Part shown: positions 48,150-59,558 of the stretch, in pieces
Position numbering within the stretch: the first letter of the stretch is position 1
How the letters are laid out: each line of letters begins with the position of its first letter
Source of the DNA: Acheta domesticus
Taxonomy: Eukaryota > Arthropoda > Insecta > Orthoptera > Gryllidae
Assembly: GCA_031308135.1 (NCBI GenBank)
Contig: JAHLJT010000631.1
Span: 226,320,612 to 226,384,611, forward strand
Length of the DNA: 64,000 nt
Direction of reading: 5' to 3'
Notes under the pieces: generated by a model
Database searches by the model: none
Told to the model about the DNA's origin: nothing
What the model saw: the letters and a program-made list of their open reading frames with translations, nothing else
Program-made: the position numbers and the translations under genes

Positions 48150-48951
48150 TTACATAACTTTCCCTATACTACGTATATTACTCCGTATATACATACGTAT
48201 ACGGGAAAGTAATGAAGAAGTGATTCCAAAAACGTCACATGTCTTAGACGGAAATGATATAATGACAACAAATATCTTCTAATGAAGGTGGGTTAATAAA
48301 TGAAAGAATGTCATAATTTTGTAATACTAGCAAATAATAAAATACTGTCAATATTTATAACTTGTTGCGATATTTGGGGAATGTGGTGCCTGCAGAATAG
48401 ATGAACTACATAATTTATGCGTGGACAATGTACAAGAAGAAGATGATGTATTGGTTGCCCATGTAGAGAGAAACAAAACAAATATAACTAGAAAATTCAC
48501 TATCGTCAATACGCAGGTTGTATTAATTATGTGGAAAAGTGTTGACAGTATATTTCACTTTGCCCCAAACACGTGAAACAAGAAATTATTACTTTCCCGT
48601 ATGCGTAAGTTAATTTTGGGATATTTTTTTTCAAAAATTACAAAAATGTACTTTTTTTAAAAGTTCTCTCATACGGTTAAAATGCAGGTTACCGTCAATT
48701 TGTTAACACTATTGAATTTGTGAGTGTAAGTGCTTCAAATGACTTCAAATGAAATTTTTCGAAAACTCAAAACTTTTCTGTAAAAAAGAGCTTCAAATTT
48801 CGCATTTACAGTAGCACTTAAACGCCATTTTTTTGAAACGGCTCCAAATTTTTCAACGCCATTTAGGGCAAGGTTTAATTGTTTTACTTTCCTGTATACG
48901 TACGTATACACGGAGTGATTTACGAAGTATAGGGAAAGTTATGTAATGCTG
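48150..48951. repeat. Inner inverted pair at the centre of E2
   Basis: About 67 bases starting 'cattacataactttcccta' at 48,150 recur inverted at 48,884-48,951 ('tatagggaaagttatgtaat'). They include a short palindrome-rich 'gtatacgtacgtatac' stretch. The pair encloses about 670 bp that is partly unrelated to the arms and contains a third related motif, 'actttcccgtatgcgtaa', near 48,592. Confidence 0.75.
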
Positions 48952-50280
48952 CGCGAAAAAATGGCGAATTTTCGGCGGAAAAAAATTGGGGGTGAAAACG
49001 AAAAAGTGGATAAAACCAGTTGCTAAATTAAGAAAAAAAATCCCCTAATACGTGGTGTAGCCAGAAACCCTGTTTTCCAGGTCCTTGATACCGAAAAACC
49101 AATTGAAAGGAAAACGTCCGTCTGTCCGTCTGTCGGTCCGTCAGTGAACACTGCTAGCGCCTAAACCATACGTATGATTTCTTCCAAAATGGATATTCCC
49201 CGGTCGATCTGATTCTAATCAAAGCTTTGAGATTTTGAAAAAGATTCTTCAAAATTTGGAGGTACTTTATATGTAGCTCCCCGGGGATTTTCAAAATTTT
49301 CTCAAACACGGCTCCAAATTTTTTCTTTAAATTTTTTGTATGAGTAGAGTAAAATACACTTATTAACATGGCATAGGTCCGATTTTCAGGAATAAGTCTG
49401 AATTTTCGAAAATTGTGAAAGTTTGAATTTTTTAGGCGTCTTTTTCCAACTACAAACTTGAAGATAGAGATTTTTTCTTCAAATAAAATTTGCTCTGCAT
49501 ATTGAGTTCTTTCATAAAGGTCATGTGAATGTTTTCAAAATTTTAGTATTTTCGTGCAATATTGCGTGCAATATATGCAATTTTAAAAAAATACAAAAAC
49601 AAGATTTTGTCAAAAAGGGCTCCAATTTTTTTCTTTAAACGTTTGGTAGGGATAGTGGTAAATTTACTCTATCAATGACATAAAAGCCATATTGCTCTAT
49701 AGGTTGGTTTTTTCAAATATTACAAAAATGTAAATTTTTTTACATGTTTCTCACGTCGATTATATTTACATTAGCGGCGATTTTTTCCCATTATATTTAC
49801 GAGAACATGTGCTTTAAATAATGTCTAGTAACGTTTGTCGAAAACACAACCGTTTACTATGAAAAGTAGTTCAAAATTTCGCATTTTCAGAAACGCTCAA
49901 ACGCCATTTTCTCATATATGGCTATAAATTTTTTCTTCAAACTTTTGTAATGGATAGTGCTAATTACACTCTTTAGTATAGCGTAAACTTTATTTTGAGT
50001 TATTTTTTTATTTTTTCAAAAATTTCATAATTGTAATTTTTTGAATGATCTCTCACATCTTTAATATGCACATTACCAGCAATCTGTAAAAATCATTATA
50101 TTTGTGAGTGTACGTGCTTCAAATAACTTCAAATAAAGTATTTTGAAAACTCAAATATTTTCTGTGAAAATGAGCTTCAAATTTCGTACTTTTAGTAGCG
50201 TTAAAACACCATTTTCTCTTAAACAGCACATAATTTTTAAAAGAAAATTGCCATTTATGACTAGGTTTTTGTGTTCTTTA

Positions 50281-50670
50281 ATATTCTAAAAATAATGTCT
50301 CCGTTCTACCAATAGGAAACCGAAACATTAAGATAATGACAAAAAAATGTACTTTTGGCGGTGAGAGATGACAGCTGGCAAGAAAGAGTTAGTAGCAATT
50401 CCGAATAGCTAGCGGAGACCCAAGGAAATAGAAAACTAATACGGGAAAGTCAGTGCCATTCTGTAGCACTACTAGTTTTTTAAATTCTTAAAATAATAGT
50501 TTTGTTCTACTATTGGAAAACCGAAAACTTAAGAAAATGTCGAAAAAATGTAGTTTTGGCAGCGATAGATGGCAACTGTCAAGAGTATTGGCAAGTCCGA
50601 ATAGCTAGCCGAGACGAAACGAAACAGAAAACTAATAAGGGAAGTCTGCGAATCTGTAGCACCACTAGTT
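50281..50670. repeat. Tandem duplication of E2's right terminus, period about 200 bp
   Basis: Two successive copies each run from 'accgaaa.cttaaga'-like sequence, through 'gatagatggcaactgtcaag' (first copy diverged), to 'actaatacggg' or 'actaataaggg'. They end 'ctgtagcactactag' (50,459-50,473) and 'ctgtagcaccactag' (50,655-50,669). E2 therefore carries a doubled right end but a single left end. Confidence 0.8.
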
Positions 50671-50689
50671 TTTATTTGATAATAATGGA

Positions 50690-50962
50690 CGATGCACCGT
50701 ACAGCCAGTAGGCATATATACTTTTGGAAACATCCCAAAGGAAATTGCTAAATTTTTAAATATTGCAGAAGCAAATTTATTTTCAGGGCATTGTCTTAGA
50801 CGGACGTCTGCAACACTACTGGCTGATAGTGGAGCAGTTATTTTAACTGATGGATGGTGTTCTTCTGCTGTGACAGAGAGCTTCATAGAAGAGTGCATCC
50901 AAAGTGAAATACAAATTGGAAAGCGTATAAAGAGAGATTCATGTAAGAACAAGCAATTTTGA
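50690..50962 (+). pseudogene. C-terminal fragment of a Crypton-like tyrosine recombinase
   Basis: The 90-codon frame to TGA reads 'RCTVQPVGIYTFGNIPKEIA', then 'LFSGHCLRRTSATLLADSGA', 'TDGWCSSAVTESFIEE' and 'EIQIGKRIKRD'. The box GHxLRRTSATLLADSG is the His-x-x-Arg motif of tyrosine recombinases. The usual 'HGGW' has become TDGW, and the expected nucleophile 'GYIE/YVED' Tyr is Phe in SFIEE. Together with the truncation this indicates an inactive copy. It begins 20 bases after the right end of E2, in the same orientation as the N-terminal fragment at 46,296. Confidence 0.78.
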
Positions 50963-53676
50963 CAGCTAATGCTGGCAACATAATCGAAGGTTCTGTGGTC
51001 GTTGAGTCTTTGATCCCATTGAACTCTCCTTCCTCGATTCGTTCGTTTGCAGTTGGCTAACTTGTAAATGGTTTCGACGCTTCCTTTTGTGATGGCCTCG
51101 TCCGACGAAAATATAGTGCGCCACGAGAAATAATTGAAATTAGGAAGTGCAGTGCTATGTGCTCTTCTGTAAAAATTTATTTCTTTCACACACATTATAT
51201 GGAATTTACTTTTTGCGTGATAAGTATTATGTTTCTTTTAAAACCGAGTCTTGAATGTAAGGTGCATACTGGTGCATGCGTTTCTGAACAGCTGCCGCGG
51301 CGGAGGGATACTTCTCTGAATTACACGTGATGTTCACTTGTTTAGCGAACTGTCACTTTTGCTTGTTCTTACGTGAATTCTTCTATAGCTATGGGATCAA
51401 ATTTATCAGTCACGGCAGTGCCCACTGCCTCAACAACTCACAGCGCTCTCCCTGGGCCAAGTCATGTTCAAATTAGTGATGTAAATATTCACGAGTCTTC
51501 TAGTAACGATGGAGCGTTTCTACGTAATTGTACTAATAGTGATGATAAACGGTTTTTCATGTAATTAATGAGTATAATTCATGAAGAAAACGAAAAAACA
51601 TATATTTTTGTTCTTGATCAGACCAACTCTATTTTGAAGTTCCACTTGTACACAGTTGAACGTCGTCTTTTCTCTGACACTTCTGGAGTTTTTCTTTTTT
51701 TTCTAAATATTTTCTTCGATACTATATTGATATATATATTGTGTGACCGAAGTGTTCACACGTTGGCGACAATTCAGAAAATAATTGCATTGCGTCCAGC
51801 GACGTTTGTTTAGGAGATTTTTGTGTATGATTTTGAGTACGTTGTAAACTCAGATCTTGAATGAATATTTAAAATAATTTATTTTGGGTTCAATTATTAC
51901 AACGTTTTGTAGAATCTCTTTACTGTGACATTAATAATGTGGATGTAAGGAAGAGTAGACCTAGGTTTATTTATTCACGTCAAAAAACAGTTAAAAACTG
52001 TGTGACGAGCTCAAAGAGTATATCTCGACGAGCTACGGGGAGAAGTGAATTCTGTGCACGTTTTCATAATTTTCTGTGATCTCTACCTCTATCATAGTCG
52101 AGTTTTGTATACAGAAAAAAGAGCCATTTTTTCAAGTCTTGCTGACAGAATATTCACTCCTATATAATAAATGTTCAAAGGTAAATTAGCTATAAATTTG
52201 GGTCCTTAACTCTCAGCATGTTCTTCATGAAAGAATAACACTTTTTGCCACGACAATATGGATTTTTAATAACGATAATTTGAATAACTATATTTCCCAC
52301 TGAAATTTGGAAGACGTGCACAAATAATGAAGTTACATTTATGTTCAGAAGCAAAACAAGGGACCATCTCAGCATTTGCTCCAGGATCAGGGAAACTGGA
52401 CGAAAAACCTGATCGAGATGGGGGTCATCGACCCAGAAGCTGTGGTACAATAATTGTTACAGGTTCTTTAGAATTATACAGTCCAAATGATAAATAATTA
52501 CATTAACTATCATTATTAAAATTAATGTTACCTTCATTTTGATGCTCGGTATAGCTTCGAACTGTGTAGAAACAGTTATGCAGCAGAAAAGATTTTACTT
52601 GGGACTTAAACTTTTCTATCGAATTTAATCGTTTAATGTCATCTGGCAAGGTTCACATACAATCAAAGCAATGAAAGAAATTGACCAAGGGAGTATAAGA
52701 AAAGCAGATGCATGGGAAAAAGTGTGTGAAAAGAAGTGCTAGAACAGCGTTTAAGGACGAAGTAGAAGTAGAACCTGACATTCTAATTTATAGCGCCTGA
52801 ATGAAACAAAAATCTTTGTTCTTAACTTCCCGAAAATTGAAAATTTCAACATAGGAAGAAAAAAATATCAATTTCATTAGGCTCTTTTCACCTCATTTTC
52901 TTATCGAACACTTATAAATACAAATTGAAACAGGAGTATTTCCAAAAATTATTTTTTATTAAATAGCTGTCAAGAAATTGTAATTTGGGACTACAATTTT
53001 TATTTTCATTAAATTATAATTTCAGGGAGAATGCATGTTTTTCAAAAATATTTGTATGAAGTTAGAATCTTTGAGGGAAAAATTGAATACAGCTTTCATA
53101 GTTTATGTGAAATTGTTCTTCAAATATTCCCCTGTTTAACATGAGAGTGATAAATCATATCTCGTGAAACCATGTTGAATTTCAATTATTACATTGTTAA
53201 CTATTTTTAAGCAGTCTAAATCATTCTGTGTAAAAAATAGGAATGAAGAGATTGAAAAGAAAATGATATTTTCAGTCTTCTAAAGAAGAGACGCAGGTTA
53301 CTTGCAAAGAAAATGGTGCAACCGTTTTGTGAAACTCAATTTAATTTAAGTGTAGCATATTATTTATTTTCAGAAGGCAGGCAATTTTGACAAACTGCCC
53401 TATACGTTGAACAAACGTTCATGTCAACAAAAGCTTTACGAAACAAACAAGTGAAGAACAAAATCAACATCTTAGATTTCTTTTTTTATGGTAGAATGAT
53501 CTTAAGCTATTGATGTACCATGTTAAATTGATGTGCTTAACAATTTTGACAGGATTGGTTTCGCTCTCCTAGTGGCAATGTTTATTTGCAAATAATTTCT
53601 CATTGGTTTCTATAAAGCAATTAAATACTTGTTCCTGAATATTTCTTCTAGCCTGTGAATCTTACCTGCTTCAAAT
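50963..53676. other. Intergenic, 2.7 kb; possible recombinase tail near 51.4 kb
   Basis: A 63-codon frame at 51,373-51,564 ends 'GAFLRNCTNSDDKRFFM'. This is faintly like the NCT-rich tails of Crypton-like proteins and could be their eroded 3' end. Beyond 51.8 kb no gene or repeat was recognised. Confidence 0.35.
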
Positions 53677-54785
53677 ATGCCCGGTATATCGGAAGGTTCA
53701 AATGCTGTTGCAGAGGATTTTCCTGTGAAAAGTTTACTTCATATGTACGTTTTAGATTAATGTTTGCTTTTATAAAATAATTTGTTTTACTGAACTAACC
53801 TTCACTGAAAATTTTACAGTGCTGTCCGCAAACTAGCATTGTATCCAGACATGCATCTGGATAACCTAAATGTTCTTCCTGAACACTTGAAGACTCATCT
53901 ACTAACAGCTTCCACGAAAGGAGGGAAAATTAATAACGAAACTTTGAAATCTTTGTTGCATTCGGACGTTTTGGAATTGGACTTGAGGGAATGTCCTGTC
54001 TGCGACGAAACTCTAGAAAACATTGCAATATGTCGAAGATTAGAGAGATTAATTCTTTGTTCTGGTTGTGGAGACCTTGTTGGAATAAGTCCATCAGGTT
54101 TCGTACAGCAAGTTTTTATATTTTTGTGAATATTTCGCTAAACTTTTAAAAGAATAATTCAACGTCGTCTTATTTCTTGCAGCGTTGAGAAGTCTGTTTC
54201 CAAATTTTCCATCTCTCACCGCTCTGAGTATGAGTAAGTGCGATGGTGTAACGGATGACGTTATAAATACATTGGGAAAGTCGTGCCCATTTCTAATGGA
54301 ATTAGACATCAGTGGATGCAGCATGATTACCGATCTTGCGATGAAGCATTTAAAAAATTTAGAACATTTAACCTCTCTAAATATATCTTCCACCAAGGTA
54401 TGTAGATTAACATTGCATACTTTCTGATGATGCATTCCGGATGAATTGTCACTATCATGAATTACAATGTCTGTTTAAGGTTACTGATCGTGGAATTTTA
54501 GCGCTTGTCAGAGGTAGCTGCTCTGAGTCATTAAGTGAATTGAAACTCGCTAACTGTGGAGGAATAACAGACTTCGCGATTGAAACCATTGTTCTACATT
54601 GTGCTAATATGAAAGTGTTGATCTTTCATGGATGCCCAGTAACAGGTACAATAAGACCACTAACACTCTGTCGTTTAATAAACAATAACATACAACAATT
54701 TTTCTTCAATTTTTCAGCACACCTCGTACCGGATGTAACGGATGCTGCTACTTATACCTGTCCTTCAAAGGAACATGCTATCTAG
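53677..54785 (+). CDS. AMN1: AMN1-type leucine-rich repeat protein, five exons
   Basis: Exons 53677-53744, 53820-54097, 54183-54397, 54480-54645 and 54718-54785 join with GT-AG introns of 72-85 nt and consistent phases into about 264 residues; human AMN1 is 258. The N-terminus 'FPVKSLLHMIAVRKLALYPD' and 'LHSDVLELDLRECPVCDETL' align with AMN1's 'ILHPEVQTLDLRSC' segment. Cysteine-type LRRs follow ('LSMSKCDGVTDDVI', 'LDISGCSMITDLAM', 'LKLANCGGITDFAIE') before 'HGCPV'. Yeast Amn1 antagonises the mitotic exit network; the animal role is poorly known, and LRRs suggest an adaptor. The last exon's 23-residue tail does not resemble the usual C-terminus, so the final junction is less sure. An 'ttcttctag' acceptor 26 bases before the ATG suggests a 5' UTR exon upstream. 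Confidence 0.88.
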
Positions 54786-55486
54786 TTGTATAATTTCAAG
54801 GACCATTATATTGTTTTTACCACCAGAAAGGAGTTGTTCTTTTAGTTCGCGAAAATATACGAATGTTAGAGACATCTTTCGTTTTAGCATTCTCTCATTG
54901 CTCTCACTGTGTATAAGTTTTACAGTGTGAACATGCATTGTACAGTAGAAACGTTTTCCCTTAAGCGAAATATTGACTTTCACTAACATATTTATAATGC
55001 TTTCTGTAATAAGCACGTTTTTGCGTTTGTAACTTACTGCAAATGTTGACATTTCATTCTAAAAATGTTCTTGAGGACAAGATTTAAGTAACTCACAGTA
55101 TCCTCTTCAGTTAAAATATTACCAATAATACTGCAATAATATATAATTATTGGAAGCCACGATACTTGATATGACTGAAGTTTTTTGTTAAAGTTTTAAA
55201 ATCAAAAGACAGTTTTTGTTTAATTTAGCATTATTATTGAAGTAATTATACAATGAGTTAGTCAAAAATTAAAATAGTATTAAACCATACAGTTACAGTA
55301 CAAACACCTGTTGCAGAATTATCCTGGATCACACTTCATGATTTATTTTCAAAATCGAAAGTGAAGAACATGACATGGACGATTTACTGAATCAAGGATT
55401 TTCATTTTTCTTGTACATTTTTCATGTAAATCATAATTGTAATAAATTAATTTTCTGGAGTTTTGGCGACACGTTTATGATGATTA
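54786..55486. other. AMN1 3' flank, 0.7 kb
   Basis: AT-rich sequence with no gene. An AATAAA near 55,440 is a possible but distant poly(A) signal. Confidence 0.35.
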
Positions 55487-56005
55487 TTATATGTTTTCTT
55501 CAATTAGCAGAAATACACTGTTTCTTGTCTCTAGTAACGATATTGGATAGAAATGGTAGTTTTTTTTTCTCGAGCCAATCAATGGCGAATAAGCAAAGAT
55601 ATATAAACTCGCTGATTTTTCTGGTTTTGGATTAGAACATGCGGTATCCGTACACCCGATTTTAAACTTTCCCACTGAATGCAAACGTCGCACGATGGTT
55701 GAATGATCACATGTCATCACACTTGCCAACTCTCGGAAACACTGTTGTGAATGTAAGTGAATTAAGGTGTTTAACGGTCTTCCTTAAAGCCCAGAGGTCC
55801 TTCTAAACCTGGGACAGTCGCTCAAGTCAAAACAATCCTCCTTGAAACGAGCAAATAATTTTCTTGCCGGGCTCTCTCCGACGAAGTTAGACCAATACGC
55901 GATGCAAATATTCCTGGCCGCCTCCACAACCTTCGCCTCTCTATTCAACTCAAAGGTAAGAATATGACGGAAGTAGTGTTCCAATTTATACACTTGACAT
56001 TCCAA
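55487..56005 (-). pseudogene. Decayed mariner transposase, N-terminal half
   Basis: On the minus strand it reads 'CQVYKLEHYFRHILTFELNR' and 'ARKLFARFKEDCFDLSDCPR', the Mos1-type helix-turn-helix region of the mariner family that starts MEYQVxKLEHYFRH. A frame change follows, then 'QCFRELASVMTCDHSTIVRRLHSVGK'. The presumed start codon is mutated and several frameshifts and stops are present. The catalytic domain is not recognisable. Confidence 0.72.
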
Positions 56006-57339
56006 CTTCTATTGTTCACAGCAACACTCACTTTTCGTAACAATGGAAAATTCAAAAAAGTCAAAATAATAGAACTTCAGGGAAAAATGACAAACAATTG
56101 TATATCCCAGAGCATCAGGAGAGCCAACACGCTAAACGGAAACCGTACAGACTTGAGCACCAACCTACACTGGGCTTTAGAAGATCTAGTTTATAGATAG
56201 TAGACATGTTAACTTGTTTTTGAAACAGATTGGCGAAGAGAGTTTTGGATAATATGGTTGAAATATTGCATGCACATAATTATGTAATTAAATACCGACA
56301 GGCCGCGAGGCAGTTCTGAATAATGGGTCTTTAGATTCTTCCTGCCAGTGAAAACTCAATACAATTTATTGTATTGACTTTCTTCGGTATTTTGACTTGT
56401 CCAAAATTACAGGCCGAGTTCTCAAAATGAAATGCTGGAATGTCCTGTCTTCTTGCATTAAAGGGTGTTTTATTGTATTCTTAAGAAAAACTTCGAGAAT
56501 TTATGTTCTGAATATACAGCAACAATATTTGCGTTGAAATGGATGCTCCTGATTAAAACAGCGGAATGAGGAGGTTTCTTTGATTAGTCAGACGCTAAAT
56601 TAAAATCTGTACTGTTTCACAGTGCTAGCACATTTCTGTTTGTCGGTTTATTCATATAATAGTAAGGAAGGAATGATATGAAAATGTGTTTGAAAAAATT
56701 CAATAGGACAGAAACGGTTGGTAGGTAAGTTGTAATTTAAAAGTCTTTGTGTTATTTAATCCCGAAATTGAAAACTGTTAGTAGCGATGATTACTAAATG
56801 AATGAACACCTCCACCATCCCCTCCATCTAGCAAGAAGCTCCAAAAGGAAGAGGAAAGATCTAGAAGGAATGCCAAACCGCGATTCTCTTATCCCAGAGA
56901 GAAGAACGTTGTTATTTGACACTGCAATAAGATTCTTGTATCTCCACTTCATATAAAATCAGGACACATCATGTTCATCATGAAAAACAAGGTTAAGGCG
57001 ATGGATGAAAATTAGCTTCAAAGTTTGAAAGAAATATTTCTTCACGTAGGAAATGCTAAAATTAAGGAAGGAGTTTTTGTGGGTCTCCAAATGAGATATT
57101 TGATAGCAGATGAAAAGTTTAAAGAACTCTTAAGCCTAGTTGAAAATTATAAATGTGAAGAATATATAAGAAGACTTTTACACTGATAGTCTTAATCTAC
57201 CGTGAGATTGTGAGGAATTGGATGAAGTGATATCAGTGGCTTTTCGTGGGTATTCTCACGTTCGCATGTGCACACCCAAATTAATTCGGTGCAATTTGTT
57301 TTAAACATCTGTTAACAAGAGGGGAATACTAGTCCTCTG
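56006..57339. other. Intergenic, 1.3 kb, nothing recognised
   Basis: No gene, RNA or repeat could be supported. Confidence 0.4.
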
Positions 57340-57780
57340 AGAACGTTCCTGAAACTTGGTATTTCAAAACACGTGCCGTTCGGAAGCTGCGATTGGCAGT
57401 CCGCCTTCCAGAGCCCTTTGTGAAAGCCAGTCAGAGCTCACTCGGGACACGCAAACGACGAAAGACGAAAGCGCGTCGTAGGCTGCCGCAGGGCTGAAGA
57501 GGAAAGAGGGAAAACACGGTGGCTAATGTACAGGTGGAGTACTTGGGCGGCCATGCGAGTTTTACTTCCCCGACTCAGTGGCGATCTCAGCGAGTGCCTT
57601 AACATGTCTCGAAGATTAGCACAAGTTCTTAATAGAAGTGTGACATTAAACGAAGGAAGTGTGAGATATCCCTCCACTGAAGTGAGCTCTCATCCCTTCC
57701 AAAATAGCAGTTCCTCGCTAGCGCGGGAAACGCGAACGCATCGTTATGTAGTGTGCATTTACAAGAATACTAATTGAATT
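57340..57780 (+). other. GC-richer block with an 83-codon ORF, function unknown
   Basis: This stretch has clearly more CpG and GC than its flanks. It contains a 57,526-57,777 frame (start 'MYRWSTWAAMRVLLPRLSGD'), but no domain is recognised. It could be a promoter/first-exon region of a gene extending rightwards, or an old repeat. Confidence 0.3.
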
Positions 57781-58729
57781 TTATTTGAACATTCTCTTGT
57801 GTTGTAAAGTGAGTTCCAATCACGAATATATTTCTAACTATTGAAAATCCAAATGTATTTGTAAACGTATATAATAGTTCAATGCGTTTTGAAAAACCGA
57901 AGTTAGAGTGTTCGTTTTTCTGTCAAATGTATTTGTGCAACTAACAATGAATAGCGTTGAAAACATTAAACGCAAGAAATCAATAGCTTCAATGAAAATG
58001 TCACAGAAACGTTTGCTGAAAAGAAACAGCGTAGAATGGATTTTGTGTTTCGTCACACAGTGTAGACGGCAAATTATCCAGATTGGTTTGAGTATAGGGT
58101 AGAGAAACTTGTACTTCTAAGCCTTAAATTTGTACAGTGAGCCTATGAGAAAGACTGTAGCAGAAGCGCGAGTAAAACGTTTTTGAACAAATGTGTACCT
58201 TAGAACTCATGACATCCCTGGAAAAACATAGGTAGAGAAGGTAGATTCGTGGCCTACACGTTCTCCCGACCTCAAACGTTTTTAGAAGAGAGTTTTTCAT
58301 TTTTTTAATTAAACATGAACAATTGAACATTGATTCTTAACACTTTTTGCAGAGCGCGTAGGACGAATTTCTCTTAACATTCTCGCTAGGTCAGACAAAT
58401 CAATAGTAAATGTTTTCACATCAGCTATGTTGTTAACTTCTTTAGTTTTGACCAGTAAATTCACCAATTGATTTAAAGAGATGGGGTATGTATTACTATC
58501 TGATTCTATTACTTCTGTCGTAACCGTCCATTTGTTATGGTTAGATATTATTTCAATCTTCTAGGTTGACTGACAGAAGCGGATTTGTTTGTTTTACTAG
58601 TTTCTCCTAAGTCTTGTTTCTGGTAGTTCTGTGTCACTTATTTCCGAATAGTTGTCAATTGTTTCATTATTGAATTAGATTGTCTCAGTTGGATGAATAA
58701 ATGATGCAGTGGTAGCGCTGGTGGTCAAC

Positions 58730-59480
58730 AGCGATCGTTTCATTCTAGCCGCGGAGCCGAAGGTCGCTTCAACTTCAGGGATGTCTGTTGTGGTAGCAGG
58801 TTGAGGCGCCGCGGACAGAGGGGGTAGTTTGATGATGAAGGGGTAGGGAAAGGGGAAAGGATGGGGAGGGGACGGGGAGGAGCCGAGCATCTGTGGAAAG
58901 GAGCGGTGAACCTTGAACAGGTGCAGATACAGATACAGTCTGTTCTTTCTCATCGGTAGACGGTATTTTTTTTCTCCAAGAAATGGACTTGTTGCGGCTG
59001 TATGCGGCGTTTCAAATAACGCGCCGAGACTGCAGCGCTTTAGCGACAGCCCTGAGTTTTATCGGGGCTGCGAACCAGCGAAGGGGCTGGCCAATGGGGA
59101 GCACAGGGGGGGGGGATCTTGACCACGTAGGTGGGCACGGTCTTTGGTGAAGATTCATCGACGATCACCCGTACCCTAAGTCTCTTGGTTTATGCAACAG
59201 ACACCCCGGATGAAGAAACTCATCTACGTGTCATGGAGGCACGCGATGCCACACATCATTTGTTTATTTGTCTTCTCGGAATGTTGTCTGCAATTCGCCA
59301 TTGGCGGAATTCCTCGAGGAATGACGCTGTATTGGGGCGTAACCCTTGAGAGTGGTTACAATTGGAATACTCACCTAGTCAAAGACCCGGAGACTGCACG
59401 CTATCATTCATCAACTTTGTCCCGTACCGTATCACTCTACCAACACTCGCAACATCAATGCAGGTGTCGGGAAAGTTAGA
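58730..59480. other. Second GC-richer block, no gene recognised
   Basis: GC-rich sequence with overlapping ORFs on both strands, including a Pro-rich one on the minus strand at 58,675-58,953 that is probably an artefact of G/A-rich sequence on +. No known domain, splice pattern or repeat family could be assigned. Confidence 0.3.
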
Positions 59481-59558
59481 TAGCTGATAAGGTACCATCG
59501 CCAAGCACAGAAGAGGGGCTAGAGGGGGATATTGTGAAAGGGCGAGGATGTGCCTATA

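Larger units (their letters stand above)
46742..50670. mobile_element. Giant fold-back element E2, 3.9 kb, modular arms
   Basis: The outermost ends are 'actagtggtgctac' and its mirror 'gtagcaccactagt'. Both continue inward with the same series: 'cccgtattagttttt', 'cttgccaatactcttgacag', 'tgccatctatcgccgcc', 'aatttttcggt'. The arms, about 1.4 kb on the left and 2.0 kb on the right, contain repeats of a roughly 300-bp module ('aaaatggcg', 'cacagaaaa', 'gtttacaaattgctgg', 'gagag'). They also carry a 'gacggacggacgt' block near 48,050 mirrored near 49,120, and an inner inverted pair at 48,150-48,216 and 48,884-48,951. No transposase or long ORF is present. Confidence 0.8.

Noticed and set aside
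47808..49369. Paired ORFs (47,808-47,999 + and 49,154-49,369 -) with similar translations
   Set aside because: Their similarity simply reflects the inverted arms of the fold-back element; they are not coding.
50665..51195. 176-codon minus-strand ORF
   Set aside because: It overlaps the clearly homologous + strand recombinase fragment and has no recognisable domain; chance ORF.
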